Shown: one piece after another, positions 57,845 through 64,000 of the stretch
Layout: every line of letters starts with the position of its first letter
How positions within the stretch are numbered: the stretch's first letter is position 1
From: Mesorhizobium sp. SCN 65-20
GTDB lineage: Bacteria > Pseudomonadota > Alphaproteobacteria > Rhizobiales > Rhizobiaceae
Assembly: GCA_001724355.1 (NCBI GenBank)
Contig: MEEF01000033.1
Location: forward strand, 1 to 64,000
DNA: 64,000 nt
Direction of reading: 5' to 3'
The notes under the pieces: model-generated
What the model saw: the letters and a program-made list of their open reading frames with translations, nothing else
Database searches by the model: none
Told to the model about the DNA's origin: nothing
Made by a program: the position numbers and the translations under genes

Positions 57845-58831
57845 ATGACCTTCATGATAAACCGACGTAACTTTTCCATCGGCGCCGCCGCAACGGCGTT
57901 TGCTGCCGGCATAGGCTCCGCCTCTGCACAGCAGGCGTTCTTTCGCATTGGAACGGGCGGAACGGCGGGGACCTACTATCCCGTCGGAGGTCTGATCGCC
58001 AACGCGATTTCGGCGACCGGCGAGGCCGGCGTCTCCGGTCTTGTCGCGACCGCCATCGCCTCGAACGGCTCGGTGGCCAACATCAGCGCCGTGCAGTCCG
58101 GCGCAGCCGAATCCGGCTTCTCGCAATCCGACGTCGCCTTCTGGGCAAATTCGGGCACGGGCCTCTACGAAGGCAAGGGCAAGGTGGAGGACCTCAGGCT
58201 CATCGCCACGCTCTATCCCGAGACGGTACATATCGTGGCCCGCGCGGACGCAGGAATTTCCTCGGTGGCGGATCTCAAGGGCAAGCGCGTTTCGGTCGAC
58301 GAGCCGGGCTCCGGCACGATCGTCGATGCACGCCTCGTGCTGGCCGCTTACGGCATCACCGAAAAGGACATCGAGCCTGAGTATCTGAAGCCGGGGCCGG
58401 CGGGCGAGCGCCTGCGAGACGGTGCGCTCGACGCCTATTTCTTCGTCGGCGGCTACCCCACCGGCGCGGTCGTCGAACTCGCCAGCACCAACGCCATCAC
58501 CCTCGTGCCGATCACCGGTCCGGAAGCCGACAAGCTGCTTGCGGAGCAGAAGTTCTTCTCGAGCGACACGGTGCCGGCCGACACCTACAAGAACGTCGGG
58601 GAGACCAAGACCATCTCGGTTGCCGCGCAGTGGGTCGGCAGCGCCAAGCAGCCGGAAGAGCTGGTCTACAACATCGTGAAGTCGCTCTACAGCGAAGCCA
58701 GCCAGAAGGCGCTCCAGGCCGGCCATGCCAAGGGCAAGCTCATCACGCTCGAGAACGCGACCACCAGCGCAGGTATTCCGTTCCACCCGGGCGCCGAACG
58801 CTTCTACAGGGAAGCCGGCGTTCTGAAATAA
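57845..58831 (+). CDS. TAXI-family TRAP solute receptor
   Basis: A 328-residue periplasmic receptor with a twin-arginine-like start (INRRNFSIGAAATAFAAG, cut after SASA). The TAXI motif FFRIGTGGTAGTYYPVGG opens the mature domain. It delivers a small organic acid to the TRAP permease encoded next. Ligand unknown; characterised TAXI systems take glutamate or 2-oxoglutarate. GGGAG before ATG 57845. Confidence 0.92.
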   Translation: MTFMINRRNFSIGAAATAFAAGIGSASAQQAFFRIGTGGTAGTYYPVGGLIANAISATGEAGVSGLVATAIASNGSVANISAVQSGAAESGFSQSDVAFWANSGTGLYEGKGKVEDLRLIATLYPETVHIVARADAGISSVADLKGKRVSVDEPGSGTIVDARLVLAAYGITEKDIEPEYLKPGPAGERLRDGALDAYFFVGGYPTGAVVELASTNAITLVPITGPEADKLLAEQKFFSSDTVPADTYKNVGETKTISVAAQWVGSAKQPEELVYNIVKSLYSEASQKALQAGHAKGKLITLENATTSAGIPFHPGAERFYREAGVLK

Positions 58832-58860
58832 CGGCAGCCACTACTACGAGCGCAATCGGT

Positions 58861-58890
58861 ACGAGGCGGAAAGGCTGCTTTCCGCCTCGT
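58861..58890 (+). other. 13-bp hairpin between receptor and permease genes
   Basis: ACGAGGCGGAAAG/CTTTCCGCCTCGT with a 4-nt loop. No T-run follows. Such hairpins often protect the upstream receptor message so that it is made in excess over the permease. Confidence 0.6.
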
Positions 58891-58920
58891 TCTGTCGAGG
58901 GGATTTGAAGGGGACTGAGT

Positions 58921-60978
58921 ATGAGCGAGGACGACAAGATCCGCATTACCGGAATGGATCTGGACGAGGACAAGGCTCGCGAGTTGGAGGAGAAGTTCGA
59001 CTCCGAGATACGGTTCCGCCCGCTGACGCCTTCGGCCGGCCATCTCGTCGGCTTCCTGCTCGTAGCGTTGTCCATCTTCCACTACTACACGGCAGGGTTC
59101 GGCTTGCTGCAGGAGATGGAGCATCGCGGCATCCACCTGTCCATGGTGCTGGCGCTGGTCTTCCTGGTCTTCCCGTTCGTGAAAAGCGGCTACGACAAGC
59201 CCGCCTCGTCCAGCCTTCTCAGACCTCTCGGCATTCCGGTCTACGATTGGCTGCTGGCGATCGCGGCAGTGGTCGCCGTTGCGCATGTGCCGTTGATCCC
59301 ACTCGACGACCTCGCCTTCCGGGTCGGCAACCCGACGCAGCTCGATGTCGCGCTCGGCCTCCTGCTGATCGTCCTGCTGCTCGAGGCCACGCGCCGGTCC
59401 GTCGGCATACCGCTGCCGATCATCTCCGTCCTGTTCATGGCCTATGCGCTGTTCGGCCCATACATGCCGAGCATCCTGGTGCATCCCGGCACCAGCATCT
59501 CGCAACTGGTCAACCACCTCTACCTGACGACGCAAGGCGTCTACGGCATCGCGCTCGGCGTCGTCGCCACATACGTCTTCCATTTCGTTCTGTTCGGCGT
59601 CTTCGCCAACCGCATCGGCCTCGGGCAATTGTTCCTAGACTGCGCGGCATTTGTTGCCGGGCGCTTCGCCGGCGGGCCTGCCAAGGTCTCCATCTTCGGA
59701 TCGGCCCTGTTCGGCATGATCTCGGGATCTTCCGTGGCCAATACCGTGACCGTCGGCTCGCTCACCATCCCGGCGATGATACGGATGGGCTACAAGCGCC
59801 ACTTCGCCGCCGCCGTCGAGGCCACGTCGTCGACGGGTGGACAGGTCACGCCGCCGATCATGGGTGCCGCCGCATTCCTGATGATCGAATTCCTTGAGCT
59901 GCCCTATACCACGATCATCATCGCCGCGATCGTTCCGGCCTTCATGCACTTCTTCGGCGTGCTGATGCAGGTGCATTTCGAGGCCAAGCGCTCCGGCCTC
60001 AGGGGCCTGCGGCCGGACGAGATGCCCGACATCAAGGCGGCCCTCAAGCGTGACTGGCCGGCCATCATCCCGCTCGTCGTGCTGATTGCGGTCCTCCTGT
60101 CGGGCTACACGCCCTATCTCGCCGCCTTCTGGGGCATAACACTGTGCATCGTGGTCGGCCTGCTCAACCCGAGGCGGCGCATGACCATATCCGAGATCGT
60201 CGTCTCGCTCCGTGACGGCGCGAAATACGCCCTCGCCGTTGGTGCCGCCGCAGCGACCGTCGGCATCGTCGTCGGCGTCGTCACCCTGACCGGCGTCGGC
60301 TTCAAGCTGTCATTCATCGTCACCTCCACGGCCGGGGATATGGCCGCGTGGTTCGGGACGTTCCTGCCCGAGGCGATCATGTCGCCGATGACCTTGACGC
60401 TGCTGTTCACCCTGGTGATGACCGGCATCGTCTGCATCCTCATGGGTTGCGGCATCCCGACGACGGCCAACTACATCATCATGGTCACGATCGCCGCGCC
60501 GGCACTGGTGCTGCTCGGCGTCGAGCCGATCGTGGCGCATTTCTTCGTGTTCTATTACGGGCTACTGGCAGACATCACCCCACCGGTCGCCCTTGCCGCC
60601 TACGCGGCAGCGGGAATGGCGGGGGCGGATCCGTTCAAGTCAGGCAACACGGCCTTCCGGCTCGGCCTCGGCAAGGCTTTGGTGCCCTTCGTCTTCGTAT
60701 TCTCGCCATCGCTGCTTCTCGTGACCAAGGATTTCACCTGGACGAGCTTCACCCTGGCCTTTGCGGGCTGCGTACTGGGCATCACAGCACTGGGCGCAGC
60801 GCTGTCACGCTTCCTTTTGGTACCGACAAAGGGATGGGAGAACCTGCTGCTCGTCCTCGCTGCCTTCCTTCTGGTCGCACCGGAGCTCTATTCGACCTTG
60901 ATCGGTCTCGCCCTGCTCGTGCCGGTCGTGCTCCGGCAATGGACGGCCCGGCAGGCCGGGGCCACGGCGACAGCCTGA
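58921..60978 (+). CDS. Fused TRAP transporter permease (DctQM-type, TAXI partner)
   Basis: A 685-residue polytopic permease. The N-terminal about 170 residues (four helices) correspond to the small DctQ-like subunit; the rest is the large DctM domain with ISGSSVANTVTVGSLTIPAMIRMGY and GCGIPTTANYIIMVTIAAPAL. Na+- or H+-driven import. AAGGGGAC precedes ATG 58921. Confidence 0.93.
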   Translation: MSEDDKIRITGMDLDEDKARELEEKFDSEIRFRPLTPSAGHLVGFLLVALSIFHYYTAGFGLLQEMEHRGIHLSMVLALVFLVFPFVKSGYDKPASSSLLRPLGIPVYDWLLAIAAVVAVAHVPLIPLDDLAFRVGNPTQLDVALGLLLIVLLLEATRRSVGIPLPIISVLFMAYALFGPYMPSILVHPGTSISQLVNHLYLTTQGVYGIALGVVATYVFHFVLFGVFANRIGLGQLFLDCAAFVAGRFAGGPAKVSIFGSALFGMISGSSVANTVTVGSLTIPAMIRMGYKRHFAAAVEATSSTGGQVTPPIMGAAAFLMIEFLELPYTTIIIAAIVPAFMHFFGVLMQVHFEAKRSGLRGLRPDEMPDIKAALKRDWPAIIPLVVLIAVLLSGYTPYLAAFWGITLCIVVGLLNPRRRMTISEIVVSLRDGAKYALAVGAAAATVGIVVGVVTLTGVGFKLSFIVTSTAGDMAAWFGTFLPEAIMSPMTLTLLFTLVMTGIVCILMGCGIPTTANYIIMVTIAAPALVLLGVEPIVAHFFVFYYGLLADITPPVALAAYAAAGMAGADPFKSGNTAFRLGLGKALVPFVFVFSPSLLLVTKDFTWTSFTLAFAGCVLGITALGAALSRFLLVPTKGWENLLLVLAAFLLVAPELYSTLIGLALLVPVVLRQWTARQAGATATA

Positions 60979-61055
60979 CCCGATACCGGCCGCCCTCGGG
61001 CGGCGGCACTTGCTGAACAGCCTTGTTCGGCCTGTTGTATCCGGGCGAAAAAAGA

Positions 61056-61077
61056 AGCGGCGCCCGAGGGCGCCGCT
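61056..61077 (-). terminator. Rho-independent terminator of the preT-methyltransferase-preA unit
   Basis: AGCGGCGCCC/GGGCGCCGCT stem. On minus it is followed by TCTTTTTT. It lies 14 bp after the preA stop. Confidence 0.9.
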
Positions 61078-61091
61078 CTACCGGAGGAAAA

Positions 61092-62405
61092 TTACTCCGC
61101 CGCCACCTTGGCCATCGGGTTGTTCGGGTGCGTCGTCCAGTTGGCGTAGGTCGGCGAAACCGGCTTGCCGGTGCGCTTGTCCATGGCGCCCGCCTCCAGC
61201 GGCACCATGGTGATGCAGCCTTCGACCGGGCAGACGTTGACGCACAGGTTGCAGCCGACGCACTCCTCGTCGATCACCTCGAAGTGGCGCGCGCCGTCGA
61301 CCATGCTGGTGATCGCCTGGTGCGAGGTGTCCTCGCAGGCGATGTGGCAGCGGCCGCACTTGATGCAGGCGTCCTGGTCGATATGCGCCTTGGTGACATA
61401 GTTGAGGTTGAGATACTGCCAGTCGGTAACGTTGGGCGTGGCGCGGCCGACGATGTCGCTGAGCGACTTGTGGCCCTTCTCGTCCATCCAGTTCTCGAGG
61501 CCGGCGATCATCTCCTGCACGATCTTGAAGCCATAGGTCATCGCCGCCGTGCAGACCTGCACGTTGCCGGCGCCGAGCGCCATGAACTCGGCAGCATCGC
61601 GCCAGGTGGTGATGCCGCCGATGCCCGAGATCGGCAGGCCACGGGTTTCGGCATCACGGGCGATCTCGGCCACCATGTTCATGGCGATCGGCTTCACCGC
61701 CGGGCCGCAATAGCCGCCATGGCTGCCCTTACCGTCGATGGTCGGCTGCGGCGCGAAGCTGTCGAGGTCGACGCCGGTGATCGAGTTGATGGTGTTGATC
61801 AGCGACACGGCATCCGTTCCGCCCGACTTGGCCGCGCGTGCGGGCTTGCGGATGTCGGTGATGTTGGGCGTCAGCTTGGTGATGACCGGCATGCGCGTGT
61901 ATTGCTTGCACCAGCGCACCACCATCTCGATGTACTCAGGCACCTGGCCGACCGCAGAGCCCATGCCGCGCTCGCTCATGCCGTGCGGACAGCCAAAATT
62001 GAGCTCGATGCCGTCGGCGCCGGTTTCCTCGACCAGCGGCAGGATCGCCTTCCAGCTCTCCTCGTCGCAGGGCACCATGATCGAGGCGACGAGCGCCCGG
62101 TCCGGCCAGTTCATCTTGACCTGCTTCATCTCGCGCAGGTTGGTCTGCAGGTCGCGGTCGGTGATCAGCTCGATGTTGTTGAGGCCGAGCAGGCGGCGGT
62201 CGGCGCCCCAGATCGCGCCGTAGCGCGGGCCGTTGACGTTGACCACCGGCGGGCCTTCCTCGCCCAGCGTCTTCCACACGACGCCGCCCCAGCCCGCCTT
62301 GAAGGCGCGTTCGACGTTATAGGCCTTGTCCGTGGGCGGCGCCGACGCCAGCCAGAACGGGTTGGGCGACTTGATGCCGACGAAATTGTTGCGGATGTCT
62401 GCCAT
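61092..62405 (-). CDS. preA: PreA, dihydropyrimidine dehydrogenase catalytic subunit
   Basis: Reduces uracil/thymine to the 5,6-dihydro forms using electrons passed on by PreT. The 437-residue product has an FMN TIM barrel (LNFGCPHGMSERGMG with the family's active-site cysteine loop, ASIMVPCDEESW) and two C-terminal [4Fe-4S] motifs, CIKCGRCHIACED and CVGCNLCVNVCPVEGC. Last gene before the terminator; 11 nt after the methyltransferase gene. Confidence 0.95.
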   Translation of the reverse strand: MADIRNNFVGIKSPNPFWLASAPPTDKAYNVERAFKAGWGGVVWKTLGEEGPPVVNVNGPRYGAIWGADRRLLGLNNIELITDRDLQTNLREMKQVKMNWPDRALVASIMVPCDEESWKAILPLVEETGADGIELNFGCPHGMSERGMGSAVGQVPEYIEMVVRWCKQYTRMPVITKLTPNITDIRKPARAAKSGGTDAVSLINTINSITGVDLDSFAPQPTIDGKGSHGGYCGPAVKPIAMNMVAEIARDAETRGLPISGIGGITTWRDAAEFMALGAGNVQVCTAAMTYGFKIVQEMIAGLENWMDEKGHKSLSDIVGRATPNVTDWQYLNLNYVTKAHIDQDACIKCGRCHIACEDTSHQAITSMVDGARHFEVIDEECVGCNLCVNVCPVEGCITMVPLEAGAMDKRTGKPVSPTYANWTTHPNNPMAKVAAE

Positions 62406-62416
62406 TGCCGTTCCTT

Positions 62417-63259
62417 TCAGGCGAGACGGAGGATCATTTCCACGGGGGCGAGGACGCCGCCCTCGAAGGCGGCGACCAGGTTTGCGATCTTGACTGGCGC
62501 ATCAGGCCCCATGACGAAGCCGGGACCGATGGGTGGGGCCTTGCCTTCGGTCTGGGCGGCGGCCATACGGGCGCGCATCGAGGCGAAGAACTCGACGGCG
62601 AAGGCACCCCGCGCACGCTCGTCCTCGACCGAAAAACCGGCCGCGATGGCTGCAGCGCGGTATGCGTCTGGAGTCTCGACGAAGGATGTCTCCGCACTTG
62701 TTGCCCAAGGCACCGGAAAACTCAGCGGTCCTTCGCTAAGCCGCATCACGTCGTAGACGGCGAAGCTACCTCCCGGACGCAGGACGCGGGCGACTTCCGC
62801 CATGAGTTGCGGCTTGTCGGGGATGTTCATCCCCACATGCAGGATCATTGCCGCATCGAAGCTGCTGTCCTCGAACGGCATTGCGAGCGCACTGCCCGCC
62901 ACGAAACGCGTCCGGTCTGCCAGACCGGTCATCTGCGAAAGCGAGGTGGCGATGGCAACGAAGCTTGGCGTGAGGTCGAGGCCCGTGACGGACACTCCGG
63001 CCCTGCTTGCCACGAAACGCGCCGGCCCGCCAATTCCCGATCCGATGTCGAGAAGTTCCTCGCCGGGGAACAGCTCGAACCGTTCCAGGAGTGCCGCAGT
63101 CGCCACCGCACCGCCGACATGGAATTCATCGACAGGCTCGAGATCCTCGGCGCGCAATGCGGCAAGGTCGACGCCCGTCGCGGCGAGTGCCGCCAGGATG
63201 CGATCCTGGAGACCCTCGCTGCTGTAGTGACTGGCGACAAGCGGCTCGACCACGGCCAC
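62417..63259 (-). CDS. Class-I SAM-dependent methyltransferase in the pre operon
   Basis: A 280-residue methyltransferase with motif I LLDIGSGIGGPARFVAS, GLDLTPSFVAIA and the post-I loop MPFEDSSFDAAMILHVGMNI, the pattern of small-molecule methyltransferases (ubiE/sterol-like). GTG start 4 nt after the preT stop and 11 nt before preA, so tightly cotranscribed with the dehydrogenase subunits. Substrate unknown, and no such step is known in the pathway. Confidence 0.8.
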   Translation of the reverse strand: MAVVEPLVASHYSSEGLQDRILAALAATGVDLAALRAEDLEPVDEFHVGGAVATAALLERFELFPGEELLDIGSGIGGPARFVASRAGVSVTGLDLTPSFVAIATSLSQMTGLADRTRFVAGSALAMPFEDSSFDAAMILHVGMNIPDKPQLMAEVARVLRPGGSFAVYDVMRLSEGPLSFPVPWATSAETSFVETPDAYRAAAIAAGFSVEDERARGAFAVEFFASMRARMAAAQTEGKAPPIGPGFVMGPDAPVKIANLVAAFEGGVLAPVEMILRLA

Positions 63260-63263
63260 AGCC

Positions 63264-64000
63264 TTAGTCCTTCAGTGCCCTGTGAATGCTTTCAGCCGCG
63301 TCGCGCCCTTGCGCCACGGCCGAGACGGTCAGGTCATCGCCTCCGGCAATACAGTCGCCGCCGGCCCAGACCTTGGCGAGCGAGGTGCGTCCCTCGCCGT
63401 CGACCTTGATGCGGCCGCCTTCCATCGCGACCGAAGGCCCGCTGCCGTTGAGTGCCGAGGGCTCGAAGCTCTGGCCGATCGCCTTAAACACCTGATCGGC
63501 GGCGAGCCTGATCGTTTCGCCGGTACCGGTTAGCTTGTCGCCCTTCATGGCGGTGTATTCGAGTTCGATGGCGGTGACCTTGCCGCCTTCCGAAATCACC
63601 TTCTTCGGCTGCAGCCAGTGGCGGATGACGACGCCGTTTGCGGCGGCGAGATCCTGCTCGAAGATGGAGGCGTTCATGTGCTCCTGGCCGCGGCGGTAGC
63701 AGATCGTCACCTCCTCGGCGCCGAGCAGCTTGGATTGCACCGCGGCATCCACCGCCGTCATGCCGCCGCCGATGACGACGACGCGGCGTCCGACCGGCAG
63801 GCTCGCAAGGTCGCTCGCCTGGCGCAGCGTCGAGATGAAGTCGACGGCGTTTGCTACGCCCTTGGCGTCCTCGCCCTCGGCGCGCAGTGCGTTGACGCCG
63901 GTCAGACCGAGGCCGAGGAACACGGCATCATAGGAGGCGGTAAGGTCGGCGAGATGATAGTCGCGGCCGAGCGCCTTGCCATTCTCGGTCTTGATGCCGC
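63264..64000 (-). CDS. preT: PreT, NAD(P)H-dependent subunit of dihydropyrimidine dehydrogenase (N-terminus cut by window edge)
   Basis: The visible 244 C-terminal residues are the glutamate-synthase-beta-like flavoprotein fold: VVVIGGGMTAVDAA (NADPH Rossmann motif) and VWAGGDCIAGGDDLTVSAVAQGRDAA (FAD motif). PreT passes electrons from NAD(P)H to PreA. The N-terminal FeS and FAD part lies beyond 64000. Frame continues open to the edge, reading GIKTENGKALGRDYHLADL. Confidence 0.93.
   Translation of the reverse strand, partial: GIKTENGKALGRDYHLADLTASYDAVFLGLGLTGVNALRAEGEDAKGVANAVDFISTLRQASDLASLPVGRRVVVIGGGMTAVDAAVQSKLLGAEEVTICYRRGQEHMNASIFEQDLAAANGVVIRHWLQPKKVISEGGKVTAIELEYTAMKGDKLTGTGETIRLAADQVFKAIGQSFEPSALNGSGPSVAMEGGRIKVDGEGRTSLAKVWAGGDCIAGGDDLTVSAVAQGRDAAESIHRALKD

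Noticed and set aside
60990-61003. CCGCCC/GGGCGG hairpin after the TRAP permease
   Set aside because: Short stem with a 2-nt loop and no T-run; too weak to call a terminator.

Overview
The window is GC-rich, densely coded chromosomal DNA of an alphaproteobacterium, most likely a member of the Rhizobiales (Phyllobacteriaceae; Mesorhizobium-like). The signs are the gene content (betaine-lipid genes btaAB, a DUF2293 protein, an RgtE/RgtD-F-like lipid A glycosylation trio, an ArsR-methyltransferase next to metF, a PreT/PreA pyrimidine cluster) and the class-A RNase P RNA. Taxonomy is inferred from gene content only. I saw no insertion sequences, phage genes, CRISPR arrays, rRNA or tRNA.

Layout. 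(1) 1-11076, minus strand: the division and cell wall cluster in the order mraZ-rsmH-ftsL-ftsI-murE-murF-mraY-murD-ftsW-murG. It runs off the left edge inside murG. Many junctions overlap (ATGA or TAATG), and four TGGG/CGGG repeats at 10-bp spacing lie upstream of mraZ. (2) 11477-16066: a Cys/Met-metabolism PLP enzyme, a ParDE toxin-antitoxin pair, rnpB, a lytic transglycosylase, and a coupled DnaJ/TerB protein plus AmpD-like amidase. (3) 16213-26692: two EamA transporters, a small lipoprotein, btaAB behind a tandem Pho box, a serine hydrolase, a GH25 lysozyme, a lytic transglycosylase, an epimerase and a PLP amino-acid decarboxylase. (4) 26693-27130: an unusual intergenic stretch with nested inverted repeats, a 28-residue membrane peptide and a strong terminator. 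(5) 27141-40764: metF with a SahR-type regulator, a TsaA-like methyltransferase, small conserved proteins, MOSC, a KAS III enzyme, Tam, EttA, a divergent ampR/ampC pair, an ABC-2 exporter and an alpha/beta hydrolase. (6) 40849-48229: a coupled CoA-transferase/ThDP enzyme pair, the lipid A glycosylation trio and a DUF1254 protein. (7) 48334-64000: a reductive pyrimidine catabolism locus. It holds an NMT1-type ABC importer, dihydropyrimidinase, a beta-ureidopropionase-like amidohydrolase, an omega-amino-acid transaminase, a RutR-type regulator with a matching operator, a TAXI-TRAP transporter, PreA, a methyltransferase and PreT (cut by the right edge).

How the genes work together. Region 7 encodes a full route from uracil/thymine to malonate semialdehyde or its methyl homologue: PreTA reduces the ring, dihydropyrimidinase opens it, the M20 hydrolase removes the carbamoyl group and the transaminase takes the beta-amino group. 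A RutR-like site between the transaminase and regulator genes suggests pyrimidine-responsive control. Several other loci carry regulatory DNA that fits their products: MraZ repeats before the dcw cluster, Pho boxes before the phosphate-sparing lipid genes, and an ArsR-type palindrome before the methionine-cycle operon.

The least explained elements are the 28-residue membrane peptide with its structured upstream region, a secreted four-cysteine protein inside the pyrimidine operon, a methyltransferase between preA and preT, and the CoA-transferase/ThDP pair.
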